From assembly GCF_007827795.1 (NCBI RefSeq), contig NZ_VITI01000006.1, positions 124,001 to 188,000 of the forward strand: 64,000 nt of DNA, written 5' to 3'. The translations under genes and the position numbers were made by a program. The notes beneath the pieces are model-generated. The model was given only the letters and a program-made list of their open reading frames with translations, was not told the origin of the DNA and did no database searches. Of this stretch, positions 18,479-26,467 are shown in pieces; position 1 is the stretch's first letter, and each line of letters begins with the position of its first letter. This stretch comes from Azospirillum brasilense. GTDB taxonomy: Bacteria; Pseudomonadota; Alphaproteobacteria; Azospirillales; Azospirillaceae.

Positions 18479-18772
18479 ATGCCCACCCTTCCCCACCCCC
18501 TTTCCCGCCCGCTCCTCCGGCGTGGCGCCCTGCGCCTGCTCCCCACCGCCCTCATCGCCCTGTTCGTCCGCCCCGCGCGGGCCAACAACCCGCGCCTGTC
18601 CGAAATCTGGCGGTGCGGCGGCGGCGACTGCCCCGGCTACGAGTATCACCCCCGCGACGGCGACCCGGAACACGGCGCGCCGGCGGGCACCGCCTTCCAG
18701 GACTTGCCGGCGGACTGGTTCTGCCCGCACTGCGGCGCCGGCAAGCCGGATTTCCGCCGCATGGGCGATTGA
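18479..18772 (+). CDS. Exported rubredoxin-like protein with a CX4C site
   Basis: 97 residues. The first 36 look like a twin-arginine signal ([10 protein letters not shown], then a hydrophobic run, ending ARA). A rubredoxin domain follows with iron ligands C46, C51, C82 and C85. The second site CPHCGAGK is canonical and [14 protein letters not shown] is typical. The first site is CGGGDCPGY, that is CX4C with a Pro before GY, instead of the usual CXXCGY. A folded iron protein exported through Tat would be consistent. Electron-transfer partner unknown. The next gene is an Lrp regulator. Confidence 0.8.
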   Translation: MPTLPHPLSRPLLRRGALRLLPTALIALFVRPARANNPRLSEIWRCGGGDCPGYEYHPRDGDPEHGAPAGTAFQDLPADWFCPHCGAGKPDFRRMGD

Positions 18773-18822
18773 TCAGCAAATCATCCTTGCTCTTCCGCGC
18801 CTCTTCGGCAAATATTGCTGTC

Positions 18823-19278
18823 ATGGACGATACAGACCGCAAAATCATAGCGCACATCCAGGAAGATGGACGCGCTTCCTACGCCGACATCGGGACCGCG
18901 GTCGGATTGTCGGTGTCCGCCGTGAACGAACGGCTGAAGAAATTGCAAGCGAACGGCGTGATCCAGGGCTGGGGGGCGCGGCTGTCGCCCAAGGCCACCG
19001 GGTTGGACGTGCTGGCCTTCGTCGAGGTGCTGCTCGACCGTCCGGAGCACGACGCGCCCTTCCGCGACGCCATGCGCGCCACGCCGGCGGTTCAGGAATG
19101 CCACCACGTCACCGGGGACTGGTCCTATCTGCTCAAGGTGCGCGTGGCCGACACGGAGGCGCTGGAGCGCTTCCTGTCCGACCGGCTCAAAGCCCTGCCC
19201 GGCGTCGTGCGTTCCCACACCGTGATCGCGCTGTCCTCGGTCAAGGAAACGCCGGTCCTTCCCATCGAGTCAGACTGA
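18823..19278 (+). CDS. Lrp/AsnC-family transcriptional regulator
   Basis: 151 residues. An N-terminal winged helix-turn-helix (MDDTDRKIIAHIQEDGRASY, then IGTAVGLSVSAVNERLKKL) is followed by the amino-acid-sensing RAM domain (VLAFVEVLLDRPEHD, CHHVTGDWSYLLKVRV). This is the standard Lrp/AsnC layout. The LysE-family exporter gene starts 19 nt downstream, so it probably responds to an amino acid and controls that exporter. The ligand cannot be read from the sequence. Confidence 0.9.
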   Translation: MDDTDRKIIAHIQEDGRASYADIGTAVGLSVSAVNERLKKLQANGVIQGWGARLSPKATGLDVLAFVEVLLDRPEHDAPFRDAMRATPAVQECHHVTGDWSYLLKVRVADTEALERFLSDRLKALPGVVRSHTVIALSSVKETPVLPIESD

Positions 19279-19297
19279 CCCACCCGGAGCATCCGCC

Positions 19298-19921
19298 ATG
19301 GACGCGCTGCCCGCCCTGCTGAAGGGCCTGATCATCGGATTCAGCATCGCCGCCCCGGTCGGGCCGATCGGGCTTCTGTGCATCCGGCGCACCCTGGCCG
19401 ACGGGCCGGCGCACGGCTTCGTCAGCGGGCTCGGCGCGGCCAGCGCGGACGCGGTCTATGGTGCCATCGCCGGCTTCGGGGTGGTTCTGGTCACCGACGC
19501 GCTGCTGGGCGCGCAGGTGGCGCTGAAGCTGGTGGGCGGGCTGGTGCTGCTGTGGCTGGGCTGGGGCACCCTGCGCGCCCGCCCGGCGGAGCGCGCCGCG
19601 GACGCCCGCGGCGGCGGCGGTCTGGCCGGAGCCTACGCCTCCACCTTCGCGCTGACGCTGGCCAACCCGGCGACCATCCTCAGCTTCGCCGCGGTGTTCG
19701 GCGGGCTGGGCGTGTCGGCGGGGGACGGGAACAGCACGGGCGTGGCCGCCCTGCTCGTCGCGGGCGTCTTCACCGGGTCGGCGATGTGGTGGTTGGGGCT
19801 CAGCGCCTCGGTCGGGGCGTTCCGGCGCCGGGTCACGCCCGCCGCCATGCTGTGGATCAACCGCGGCTCGGGCGCGGTGCTGGGAGGGTTCGGGATCGCG
19901 GCCCTCGCCTCTCTGCTGTGA
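19298..19921 (+). CDS. LysE-family amino-acid exporter
   Basis: 207-residue inner-membrane protein with about six hydrophobic helices. The family signature is near the start: GFSIAAPVGPIGLLCIRRTL, with the helix-breaking PVGP and a following G..G.....AD pattern (SGLGAASADAVYG). LysE/RhtB proteins export basic or neutral amino acids. It is probably co-transcribed with the Lrp regulator just upstream. Substrate unknown. Confidence 0.88.
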   Translation: MDALPALLKGLIIGFSIAAPVGPIGLLCIRRTLADGPAHGFVSGLGAASADAVYGAIAGFGVVLVTDALLGAQVALKLVGGLVLLWLGWGTLRARPAERAADARGGGGLAGAYASTFALTLANPATILSFAAVFGGLGVSAGDGNSTGVAALLVAGVFTGSAMWWLGLSASVGAFRRRVTPAAMLWINRGSGAVLGGFGIAALASLL

Positions 19922-19969
19922 GGAGGCGGCCTGTGAGGAGGCGCAATGCGCCGGTCACCCGGTGCGATG

Positions 19970-20098
19970 TCAGAACAGAATCGTCACCGGACCGCCCAGC
20001 GCGACCGCGGCAACGATCAGGATGGCCACCGCCGTCAGCTTCTCCGCCGCCGACCAGCGCTGCCAATCCTTCTTGAAACTCTTGAGATCCTGGGCCAT
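19970..20098 (-). CDS. 42-residue single-span membrane protein
   Basis: Reads MAQDLKSFKKDWQRWSAAEK, then one hydrophobic helix (about residues 21-41) to the C-terminus. GGAGG lies six nt before the ATG, which strongly supports translation. The charged amphipathic start and single helix resemble small regulatory membrane proteins, but I recognise no family. It is divergent from the patatin gene, and a possible FNR-type site lies in the shared upstream region. Confidence 0.55.
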   Translation of the reverse strand: MAQDLKSFKKDWQRWSAAEKLTAVAILIVAAVALGGPVTILF

Positions 20099-20421
20099 GG
20101 CAACCTCCGCCATCCCTGATTGTCCGTGATGGGAGCGACATTGGACGCTTCCAGTTGATGTTTGGTTAACGTCACCCGGAAACTCTTTCATCCATTGGAA
20201 TGCCACAGGTAATCGGAAGAAAATGTGATACAAGTCAAATAGAGGGCAAAAGCGGGTACAATTTTCGGCATCCCCCATGAGGGGGCCTTCGGGCGCGTTC
20301 CGCGTCCCCCGGATGGAAGGGTTTCCACCGACGGTCCGATGCCCCAAATCCCTTTGGACACCCATCGACGCGTCGGCGCCGGACGAGCCTGACCAAGCCC
20401 ACAAGACACGAGGTGCTGGCG
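20099..20421. other. Divergent intergenic region (323 bp)
   Basis: Region between the 42-residue protein and the patatin gene, richer in A and T near 20150-20270. It holds GTGAT-ACAA-GTCAA at 20225-20238, one base from an FNR/FixK box. No further gene can be supported. Confidence 0.45.
20225..20238. promoter_or_regulatory. Weak FNR/FixK-type box
   Basis: GTGAT-ACAA-GTCAA matches TTGAT-N4-GTCAA except for the first base. It is about 130 nt from the small membrane protein start and about 190 nt from the patatin start, so its target is unclear. The same stretch partly resembles a CRP-type site. Confidence 0.25.
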
Positions 20422-21453
20422 GTGAGCGGACTGAAGATCGGACTGGCCCTGGGCAGCGGGGCGGCGCGCGGCTGGGCGCACATCGGCGTGTTGCGCGCGC
20501 TGGAGGAGATCGGGGTCGAGCCCGACGTGATCTGCGGAACCTCCATCGGCGCGGTGGTCGGCGCGGCCTACCTGACGGACCAGCTGGACGAGTTGCAGGC
20601 CTGGGCGCAGAGCATGGGCTGGCTCGGCATGCTCGGCATCATCGACCTCACCTTCCGCCGCGGCGGGCTGCTGGCCGCCGACCGCACCTTCGACCGCTTC
20701 CGCAACCACCGGACCGAGGTCACCATCGAGCAGCTCCGCAAACCCTTCGCCGCGGTCGCCACCGACCTCAGCACCGGGCGGGAGATCTGGCTGCGCGACG
20801 GGCCGATGCTCAGCGCGGTGCAGGCCTCGGCCGCCATGCCCGGTCTGTTCCCGGCGGTGCGACGCGACGATCATTGGCTGGTGGACGGCGCGCTGGTCAA
20901 TCCGGTGCCGGTGTCGCTCTGCCGCGCGCTGGGGGCGGACGTGGTGATCGCGGTCAACCTGAACAGCGAATTGTCGCCGCTGAGCCGCCCCTCCGGACGC
21001 GGGGCCGCCAAACTGCGCAAGGCGGCGGAGGCCAAGCCGGCCCAGATGCAGGCGTCTCAAATGCAGGAGGCGCATCCCGTTCCGGAGGTGGCGATGGCCC
21101 CGGCGGGGGATGCGACCTCGCCGGTCTTTTCCACCCTGACCTCGCAGATCGCCTCCTGGATGGGGCGGCGCCCGGCGCCGCGCACGCGCTTCCTCGCCGA
21201 CCAGCTGACGCGCGCCCCGGCCTCCAACGTTCCGCCCAACGTGATGGACGTGATGGCCGGGTCGATCGACATCATGCAGGACCGCATCACCCGCTCCCGC
21301 TTGGCCGGCGAGCCGCCGGACGTGCTGATCGCGCCGCGCCTCGCCCACATCGGCATCCTGGAGTTCGACCGGGCGGAGGAGGTGGTGGAGATCGGCTACG
21401 GCGCCGCGTCGATCCTCAAGCCCGCGCTGGAACTGGCGCTGCGCCGGGCGTGA
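20422..21453 (+). CDS. Patatin-like phospholipase (RssA/NTE type)
   Basis: 343 residues. The patatin elements are intact: oxyanion loop GSGAARGWAHIG, nucleophile S41 in GTSIG, and the catalytic-dyad aspartate in LVDGALVNPVP. It should hydrolyse acyl esters of phospholipids at the membrane. A variable, polar insert follows around residues 180-250. The GTG at 20422 follows GAGG at good spacing; an in-frame GTG at 20413 is possible but overlaps that site. It is convergent with the methyltransferase gene, six nt between stops. Confidence 0.88.
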   Translation: MSGLKIGLALGSGAARGWAHIGVLRALEEIGVEPDVICGTSIGAVVGAAYLTDQLDELQAWAQSMGWLGMLGIIDLTFRRGGLLAADRTFDRFRNHRTEVTIEQLRKPFAAVATDLSTGREIWLRDGPMLSAVQASAAMPGLFPAVRRDDHWLVDGALVNPVPVSLCRALGADVVIAVNLNSELSPLSRPSGRGAAKLRKAAEAKPAQMQASQMQEAHPVPEVAMAPAGDATSPVFSTLTSQIASWMGRRPAPRTRFLADQLTRAPASNVPPNVMDVMAGSIDIMQDRITRSRLAGEPPDVLIAPRLAHIGILEFDRAEEVVEIGYGAASILKPALELALRRA

Positions 21454-21459
21454 CCACGC

Positions 21460-22419
21460 TCAGACCGGAGCCGCCGGCCACATCCAGGTGAGTTCGTGCT
21501 TGTTGTGGTGCAGGTGCAGCACCCGCCCGCCGGGGATCGCGGCGAAGGCGCGCGCCGTCTCGTGGTCCGTCTCGGCCTGGAACTTCAGCGTGCAGATGAA
21601 GCGCTTGGCCAGCCCGCTCTCCATCCACTGGTTCACCAGCCGCAGCAGGCGCGTGGGGTAGCAGATCACGTCGCAGCACAGCCAATCCACCGGCCCGACA
21701 TCCTGCGGCTTGAGGCCGAAGGCGCTCTCCTGGCGGAACGTGATGCGCGGCAGGGCGGCGATGGCCGGGTCGAGCGGGGCCTTGTCGACGCTGACCACGC
21801 TGGCGCCCAGCTCGTGAAGCACCCAGCTCCAGCCGCCGGGGCAGGCGCCGAGGTCGATGCAGCGGTCACCCGGCCCCGGCTGCTCCCCGAACAGCGTCAG
21901 CGCCTCCCACAGCTTCAGATAGGCGCGGTTGGGCGGCACCGTCCGGTTCTCGACGAAGGTGACCTCGCCGTGGCGGTAGGGGCTGGAACAGCGCGCCGCC
22001 GCGACGATGGTGTTCTCGTCAAGCAGCGTCCAGGAGCCCAGCGGGGCAGTCGGCAGCGGCGACGGGAAGACCACCGGCTTGGCCGAGACATGGGGCAGGT
22101 TGTCCTGGATCAGGCTGGCCCGACGGTGATGGCGCAACGTCCAGAGCGCCCAGTTGCGCTGGATGGAGCGCAGCGCCCGCGCGCCTTCCTTGATCGACGC
22201 GAACTCGATCCGCACCGGATCGTGCCAGATGTTCTGCGCCCAGGCGGCCGGGCGCGCCGGTCCGTCGGCGAAGACCAGCCGGTCCTCCACCGCCGCCACG
22301 TCGCCCAGTTCGGCCACAAGGTCCGGCACGAAGCCTTCGGGCGCCAAATAGATGGTCTGCCCCAGGGGGGTGTGCGCCGGGGTCGCGCGGGCGGACGAGG
22401 TGTCGGATGAGTCGCTCAT
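21460..22419 (-). CDS. rlmM: RlmM-type 23S rRNA 2'-O-methyltransferase
   Basis: 319 residues. The N-terminal part (1-150) resembles the THUMP-like region of RlmM. The C-terminal Rossmann domain has the SAM-binding motif CIDLGACPGGWSWVLHELGA, the ...VVSVDKAPL strand, and the FtsJ-type DWLCCDVICYP and FICTLKF elements that give the K-D-K-type catalytic set. RlmM methylates C2498 of 23S rRNA. The family fit is good, but exact target specificity is inferred. Confidence 0.82.
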   Translation of the reverse strand: MSDSSDTSSARATPAHTPLGQTIYLAPEGFVPDLVAELGDVAAVEDRLVFADGPARPAAWAQNIWHDPVRIEFASIKEGARALRSIQRNWALWTLRHHRRASLIQDNLPHVSAKPVVFPSPLPTAPLGSWTLLDENTIVAAARCSSPYRHGEVTFVENRTVPPNRAYLKLWEALTLFGEQPGPGDRCIDLGACPGGWSWVLHELGASVVSVDKAPLDPAIAALPRITFRQESAFGLKPQDVGPVDWLCCDVICYPTRLLRLVNQWMESGLAKRFICTLKFQAETDHETARAFAAIPGGRVLHLHHNKHELTWMWPAAPV

Positions 22420-22723
22420 GCCGAGGGGCTAGCGCTCCTGGCGTTCGATTGCAAGAGCGCGGTCGAAGGAATCAGCGATCCCCGCGTTCAGACGCCCGTG
22501 AATGGCCGCCCGGTCGAAGCCCGGCGGGTCCCACGCGGGCGGCCCGGCCTCTGCCGCGGCACCGCCGACCCAGAGGACCGCAACTCCGGTTAATCAGCAG
22601 CCGTCCCATTCGCAGCACCGCGTCCCCCACCGCTTGAAGGAAGGCATCGACGACGGAGGTAGCCGCATCATCCCTTCGTTCGAGCTGTGACATTCCGTCG
22701 CAATACGCTCAAATTTGGCCGTC

Positions 22724-22737
22724 ATGATTCAGATCAA
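22724..22737 (+). promoter_or_regulatory. FNR/FixK-type box upstream of bfd
   Basis: ATGAT-TCAG-ATCAA matches TTGAT-N4-ATCAA in nine of ten bases. Its centre is about 80 nt before the bfd ATG. The Fur box starts two bases after it. Confidence 0.42.
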
Positions 22738-22738
22738 T

Positions 22739-22753
22739 TGACAATCATTCTCA
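22739..22753 (+). promoter_or_regulatory. Fur box upstream of bfd
   Basis: TGACAATCATTCTCA fits the 7-1-7 inverted-repeat Fur consensus TGANAATNATTNTCA in every defined position. It lies 57-71 nt before the bfd start, a usual place for Fur repression of an iron-release gene under iron-replete conditions. Confidence 0.75.
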
Positions 22754-22809
22754 GTCGCAGCACATTGCCCCCAGCACGACCGCACAACACGCACCGCTGC
22801 CGGGGGCCC

Positions 22810-23076
22810 ATGTACGTCTGCATCTGCCACGCGCTGAACGACAAGCAGGTTACCAAGGCGCTGGAGAACGGCGCCCGCACCCCGGCTTCCGTCTTCCGGC
22901 ATTATGAGCGTCAGGTCCAGTGCGGCAAATGCGTTCCGATGATGCGGGAGATGGCGCAGAGCCATTGCGCGAACCAATGCCCGACCTGCCCCAGCCACGC
23001 CGCAACGCAGCATCCCGCCACGCTGCCGGAACCGGCCAACACCGAAAACTTCCCCTACGGCATCGCGGCCGAGTAA
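22810..23076 (+). CDS. bfd: Bacterioferritin-associated ferredoxin
   Basis: 88 residues; the first 55 form the BFD [2Fe-2S] domain with ligands in MYVCICHALND and QCGKCVP. Bfd donates electrons to bacterioferritin to release stored iron; a bacterioferritin gene lies in this window at 56096-56581. The tail after residue 55 is extended and contains three more cysteines (HCANQCPTC), which is unusual and could bind metal. The ATG at 22810 begins exactly at the domain. A Fur box and an FNR-type box lie upstream. Confidence 0.9.
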   Translation: MYVCICHALNDKQVTKALENGARTPASVFRHYERQVQCGKCVPMMREMAQSHCANQCPTCPSHAATQHPATLPEPANTENFPYGIAAE

Positions 23077-23586
23077 CGGGCGCCACCCTGCCCCACCTTC
23101 CAAGTCGCAACGACAACAGCGTCCGTCCCTTCGGCGTGCTTTCCTGCTTTAATCCAGAAGTCCGTCGATTTGTTTCGGGGCGAAGCGGCCGTTTTGTGCC
23201 GCTTTTCTGCCTGTCCGGACCAGTTGGGATCTTCCATTAGGCTGCGACAAATCGCCATAGTCTTATCCCCCTGGTCCGCTTGACGGGGCGGGAGCGATGA
23301 TGCAGAAAGAGTCCAACCGGATTCAAGAAATTCGAAGACTTCGGAGCGGCATGGAACGCTCCCGACTGGGCAGGACACACAAAACGTAAAGTTCTTGGGA
23401 ACTGGAAATGCTTTTCATACGTCTATGAAAGGCAACCAGACGGATTTCTTTTTTTGGCGCTGCAGCGAATTTTTTGCTGCGATGCACATATTGCAGACGA
23501 AGCGTCCGCTGTGCAGCGCCGCTCCGGACCACAGGCCTGACGATCAGGCGAACGGTCCCCAAGCGATCCGAAGGGAGGAGTGAGAA
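23077..23586. other. Intergenic region before the coiled-coil gene (510 bp)
   Basis: Contains a 31-codon frame at 23297 (MMQKESNRIQEIRRLRSG...) with a GGGAG just before it, too short to call. At 23398 a GGAAC-N17-CGTC sequence resembles an EcfG promoter. A T-rich stretch lies near 23448-23460. I see no structured RNA or full gene. Confidence 0.4.
23398..23423 (+). promoter_or_regulatory. Weak EcfG-type promoter candidate
   Basis: GGAAC at 23398-23402, then 17 bases, then CGTC at 23420-23423 (consensus CGTT). It would give a leader of roughly 150 nt before the gene at 23587. Motif match only. Confidence 0.2.
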
Positions 23587-23907
23587 ATGGGCTGCCGCAA
23601 CCGGCACGCTTACGACGTCAAATGCCGCGACCTTCTCCAGGAAACCGCCGACCGGCTGGACCGGCTGCGGTCGCTGGTGGAGCGGTCCGGCCCCGAGGTT
23701 CGTGAAGCCATGAGCCGGCAAGAGATGGAACGCACGCTGGACGCCCTGCGCGGCCAGCACAACCGGCTGTGCGCCCGCGTCGAGGCGGCGCGCATCGCCA
23801 CGGACGATGCCTGGGCCTTCGCCCGTGCCGTCGCCGACCAGGCGGCGGAAGAACTGGTGAGCGGTATCGACCACCTGGAAGCCGGCCTGTCGCGCAAGGC
23901 GGCCTGA
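23587..23907 (+). CDS. Small predicted coiled-coil protein, unknown
   Basis: 106 residues, almost entirely helical in character: DLLQETADRLDRLRSLVERSG and EMERTLDALRGQHNRL have heptad spacing, followed by an acidic helix ending in LEAGLSRKAA. No signal peptide or membrane segment. GGGAGGAG precedes the ATG at good spacing, which supports translation. I do not recognise the family. It is convergent with the histidine-kinase gene. Confidence 0.6.
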   Translation: MGCRNRHAYDVKCRDLLQETADRLDRLRSLVERSGPEVREAMSRQEMERTLDALRGQHNRLCARVEAARIATDDAWAFARAVADQAAEELVSGIDHLEAGLSRKAA

Positions 23908-23967
23908 CCGCCAGACGCCCCGAAACGGTTGCGCCCCGAAACGGCGGACGCCCTTTACCGGGCCGCA

Positions 23968-25797
23968 TCACTCCGCCTTGAACAGCAGGACAGCCCCACG
24001 TTCGGCCGGCGGAGTGGGCGACGGCGTGCCCGGAAGGACGATGTTCACCACCGTGCCTTCCCCGGGGGCGCTGCTCAACGTCAACCGCCCGCCATGGGCC
24101 TCCACAAAGCGCTTGGCGAGCGGCAGCCCCAGCCCCGTGCCCGAATGGGCCTTGGTCATGTAGCTGTTCACCTGACGGAAGGGCTCCAGCGCGATCTTGA
24201 CGTCCTCCGGTGACATGCCGATGCCGGTGTCGGCGACGGCCAGCGTCACGCAGCCATCCCCGCCACGCGCCGCCTCCACACGCACGCACCCGCCCGCCGG
24301 CGTGAACTTGATGGCGTTGGACAGCAGGTTCAGGAGCGCCTGCCGCAAGCGCATGGCGTCGGCCATCACCGTCAGGCCGGGTTCGACGGGAGGGCACTCC
24401 ACCCGCACCCCCTTCTGGCCGGCCAGCGCCTCCACCAACTCGACGCACTCGCCCAGCAGGACCGTGACCCGGACCGGCTCCGGATACAGCTCCAGGCGCC
24501 CCGCCTCCACCTTCGCCATGTCCAGCACATCGTTGACCAGCGACAGCAGATGCTGGCCGGAGACGTGGATGCTGGCGATGTACTCCTGGTGCTTCGGCGG
24601 GCTTGGACCGAACAGGCCGGACAGCAACGCCTCGCTGAAGCCGATGATCGCGTTCAGCGGGGTGCGCAATTCGTGGCTCATGTTGGCGAGGAAATCGGAC
24701 TTCGCGAGGTTGGCGGCCTCCGCATGCTCCTTCTCCGCCTCAAGCCGGCGGCGCTGCTCCGCCAGCATGGCCTCGCGGGCCTGACGGGCCTCACGCTCGG
24801 CGTGGCGGCGGCGGCGGACATGGCGCGTCACCACCAGCGACAGCACCAGCGTCGCCAGCCCGGCACCCGCGGCACCGGCCAGGATGGTGGTGCGGGTCTG
24901 GTTCAACTGGCCGCTGATCTGCTCGAACGGAACGGCCACGATGATCGACCAGCCGGTCTGTTGCGACCGGTGAACGAGAACCAGCGCCTCCTGCCCTTCC
25001 CGCGTCGTCGCCGAAAACGGTTTCGGATTCTGTTCCATCAGCCGGGGCACCATCTGTTCCCTGACCTTCTGGCCGACATGCAGGTCGGGATCGGGGGAGC
25101 GCGCGGCTATGACCAAGGTGGGATCGACCACCGACACCGTCCAAGCCGGGGGAATTCCCGAGCCGCGCAACACGGCACCCAGCCCGTCCAGCCCAACCGC
25201 CAGCGACAGGACGTGCCGCACGGGCGCGTCCGGGGGGCCTTCCGGGTCGAGGATCGGCGCACGGACAATCAAGGCCGGACGCCCCGGCGGCCCCCCCGGA
25301 GGCAGAACACCGCCGACCACCGTCCGCCGCGCGGCGACCACCTGCCGGGTCACCTCGTCCAGGCGCGGCGGCGGCAGCGGAGCGTCCAGCGGGTACTGGG
25401 TATGGAATTGGAGGGACATATCCTCCACCCTCACCATTCCGATCGCGAGCCAACCCGGTTGGCTGCGCACGGCCTCCGCGGCCTCCGACTTCAGCAAGGT
25501 GAGATCGTCCACCGTGTCGCGGCTCAACGCGGCCAGAAGTTCGAGAGGGCGGGCCTTGCTTTCCAACTCCCGGTCAATGGCGACCATCACGGAACGGGCC
25601 TGCGCCGCCAATTCCGCCGCCAGCACGTCCTGCTGCCGGAGATCCAGAATCCAGACCACCACCGCCAGGAACAGCAGCAGCGGGGCGATGGCGGCTAGCC
25701 CCAGACCAAGCGTCGATGAGGGCAGGCGCAAGGCACTCTCCGACCTTTGACGGAAACGGAATGGCGTACGGACTGGAAAGGGGAAGGCGGCGTGCAC
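23968..25797 (-). CDS. Membrane sensor histidine kinase (cache domain) downstream of dctR
   Basis: 609 residues from the GTG at 25797; the frame stays open to a TTG at 25893 that would overlap dctR. A membrane helix near residues 28-52 is followed by a long extracytoplasmic cache-like sensor (about 60-310), a second helix (about 310-335) and a coiled linker. HisKA has [20 protein letters not shown]; the ATPase domain has N-box [16 protein letters not shown] and G-box motifs DTGIGM and [10 protein letters not shown]. It has no receiver domain. It is the third gene of a dctS-dctR-kinase run, so it may feed into DctR or an unlinked regulator. Confidence 0.85.
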   Translation of the reverse strand: MHAAFPFPVRTPFRFRQRSESALRLPSSTLGLGLAAIAPLLLFLAVVVWILDLRQQDVLAAELAAQARSVMVAIDRELESKARPLELLAALSRDTVDDLTLLKSEAAEAVRSQPGWLAIGMVRVEDMSLQFHTQYPLDAPLPPPRLDEVTRQVVAARRTVVGGVLPPGGPPGRPALIVRAPILDPEGPPDAPVRHVLSLAVGLDGLGAVLRGSGIPPAWTVSVVDPTLVIAARSPDPDLHVGQKVREQMVPRLMEQNPKPFSATTREGQEALVLVHRSQQTGWSIIVAVPFEQISGQLNQTRTTILAGAAGAGLATLVLSLVVTRHVRRRRHAEREARQAREAMLAEQRRRLEAEKEHAEAANLAKSDFLANMSHELRTPLNAIIGFSEALLSGLFGPSPPKHQEYIASIHVSGQHLLSLVNDVLDMAKVEAGRLELYPEPVRVTVLLGECVELVEALAGQKGVRVECPPVEPGLTVMADAMRLRQALLNLLSNAIKFTPAGGCVRVEAARGGDGCVTLAVADTGIGMSPEDVKIALEPFRQVNSYMTKAHSGTGLGLPLAKRFVEAHGGRLTLSSAPGEGTVVNIVLPGTPSPTPPAERGAVLLFKAE

Positions 25798-25864
25798 GTC
25801 CCGTCCCAATGGGTCGCCCGCATCCGCCCGCCTGTCAAGTCCGTCGGTTGCTCTCGCGCCTCCC

Positions 25865-26467
25865 TTACCCCACCGACGCGAGTATGCGGGCAAGCTCCAC
25901 GGCCGTCTTGACGCCCATTTTCTCGAAGACGTGGGCGCGGTGCACCTCGACGGTCCGCATGCTGATTCCCAGCTCGTCGGCGATGACCTTGTTCAGCTTG
26001 CCGGCCACCACCAGCCCCATCACCTGCCGTTCGCGCTGGGTCAGGGTCGCCAGCCGGGCCGCAACGCCGGCCTGCCCGGCCTGCCGCGCCCGCTCCCCGG
26101 CGTCGAAGGTCAGCGCCTCGATCACCCGGTCGACGAGATCGTTGTCGTTGAAGGGCTTCTCCACGAAGTCGCGGGCCCCCTTCTTCAGGGCCGACACCGC
26201 GATCGGCACGTCGCCATGGCCGGTCAGGAACAGCACGGGCATCCGGCAGCCCATGGCGGACAGCCGGTCGAACAGCTCCAGCCCGCTCATCCCCTCCATG
26301 CGGATGTCGAGCAGAAGGCAACCGGCCATGGCGGAGTCGTAGTCGGCAAGGAAGGCCTCCGCCGACGGCCAGGAGGCCACCGGGACGTTGCGCGATTGGA
26401 ACAGCCAGCCAAGGGCGTCGCGGATCGCCTCGTCGTCATCGACGATGTGCAGCTTCGGCTCACACAT
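25865..26467 (-). CDS. dctR: FixJ/LuxR-type response regulator of C4-dicarboxylate transport
   Basis: 200 residues. The receiver domain has acidic residues VDDDEA, phosphoacceptor D54 in LLLDIRM and lysine in VEKPFND. The C-terminal LuxR-type helix-turn-helix (about 137-195) has [21 protein letters not shown] and [19 protein letters not shown]. The arrangement with DctS and divergent dctPQM is that of the Rhodobacter-type DctSR system that activates the TRAP transporter with C4-dicarboxylates. Its start overlaps the dctS stop by eight nt (ATGTGTGA), indicating translational coupling. Confidence 0.88.
   Translation of the reverse strand: MCEPKLHIVDDDEAIRDALGWLFQSRNVPVASWPSAEAFLADYDSAMAGCLLLDIRMEGMSGLELFDRLSAMGCRMPVLFLTGHGDVPIAVSALKKGARDFVEKPFNDNDLVDRVIEALTFDAGERARQAGQAGVAARLATLTQRERQVMGLVVAGKLNKVIADELGISMRTVEVHRAHVFEKMGVKTAVELARILASVG

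Larger units (their letters stand above)
22420..22809. other. Intergenic region upstream of bfd (390 bp)
   Basis: Between the divergent methyltransferase and bfd genes. The right 90 bp hold an FNR-type box and a Fur box. The left part (22440-22680) carries only overlapping spurious frames and I see no gene in it. Confidence 0.5.

Noticed and set aside
17003..18730. A long repetitive minus-strand frame opposite the pentapeptide gene.
   Set aside because: It is the mirror of the pentapeptide DNA repeats; the plus-strand frame has the real A(D/N)LXX pattern.
23395..23583. A 62-codon plus-strand frame with a TTG start.
   Set aside because: Weak start, no ribosome site, and composition unlike a protein; it is left inside the intergenic region.
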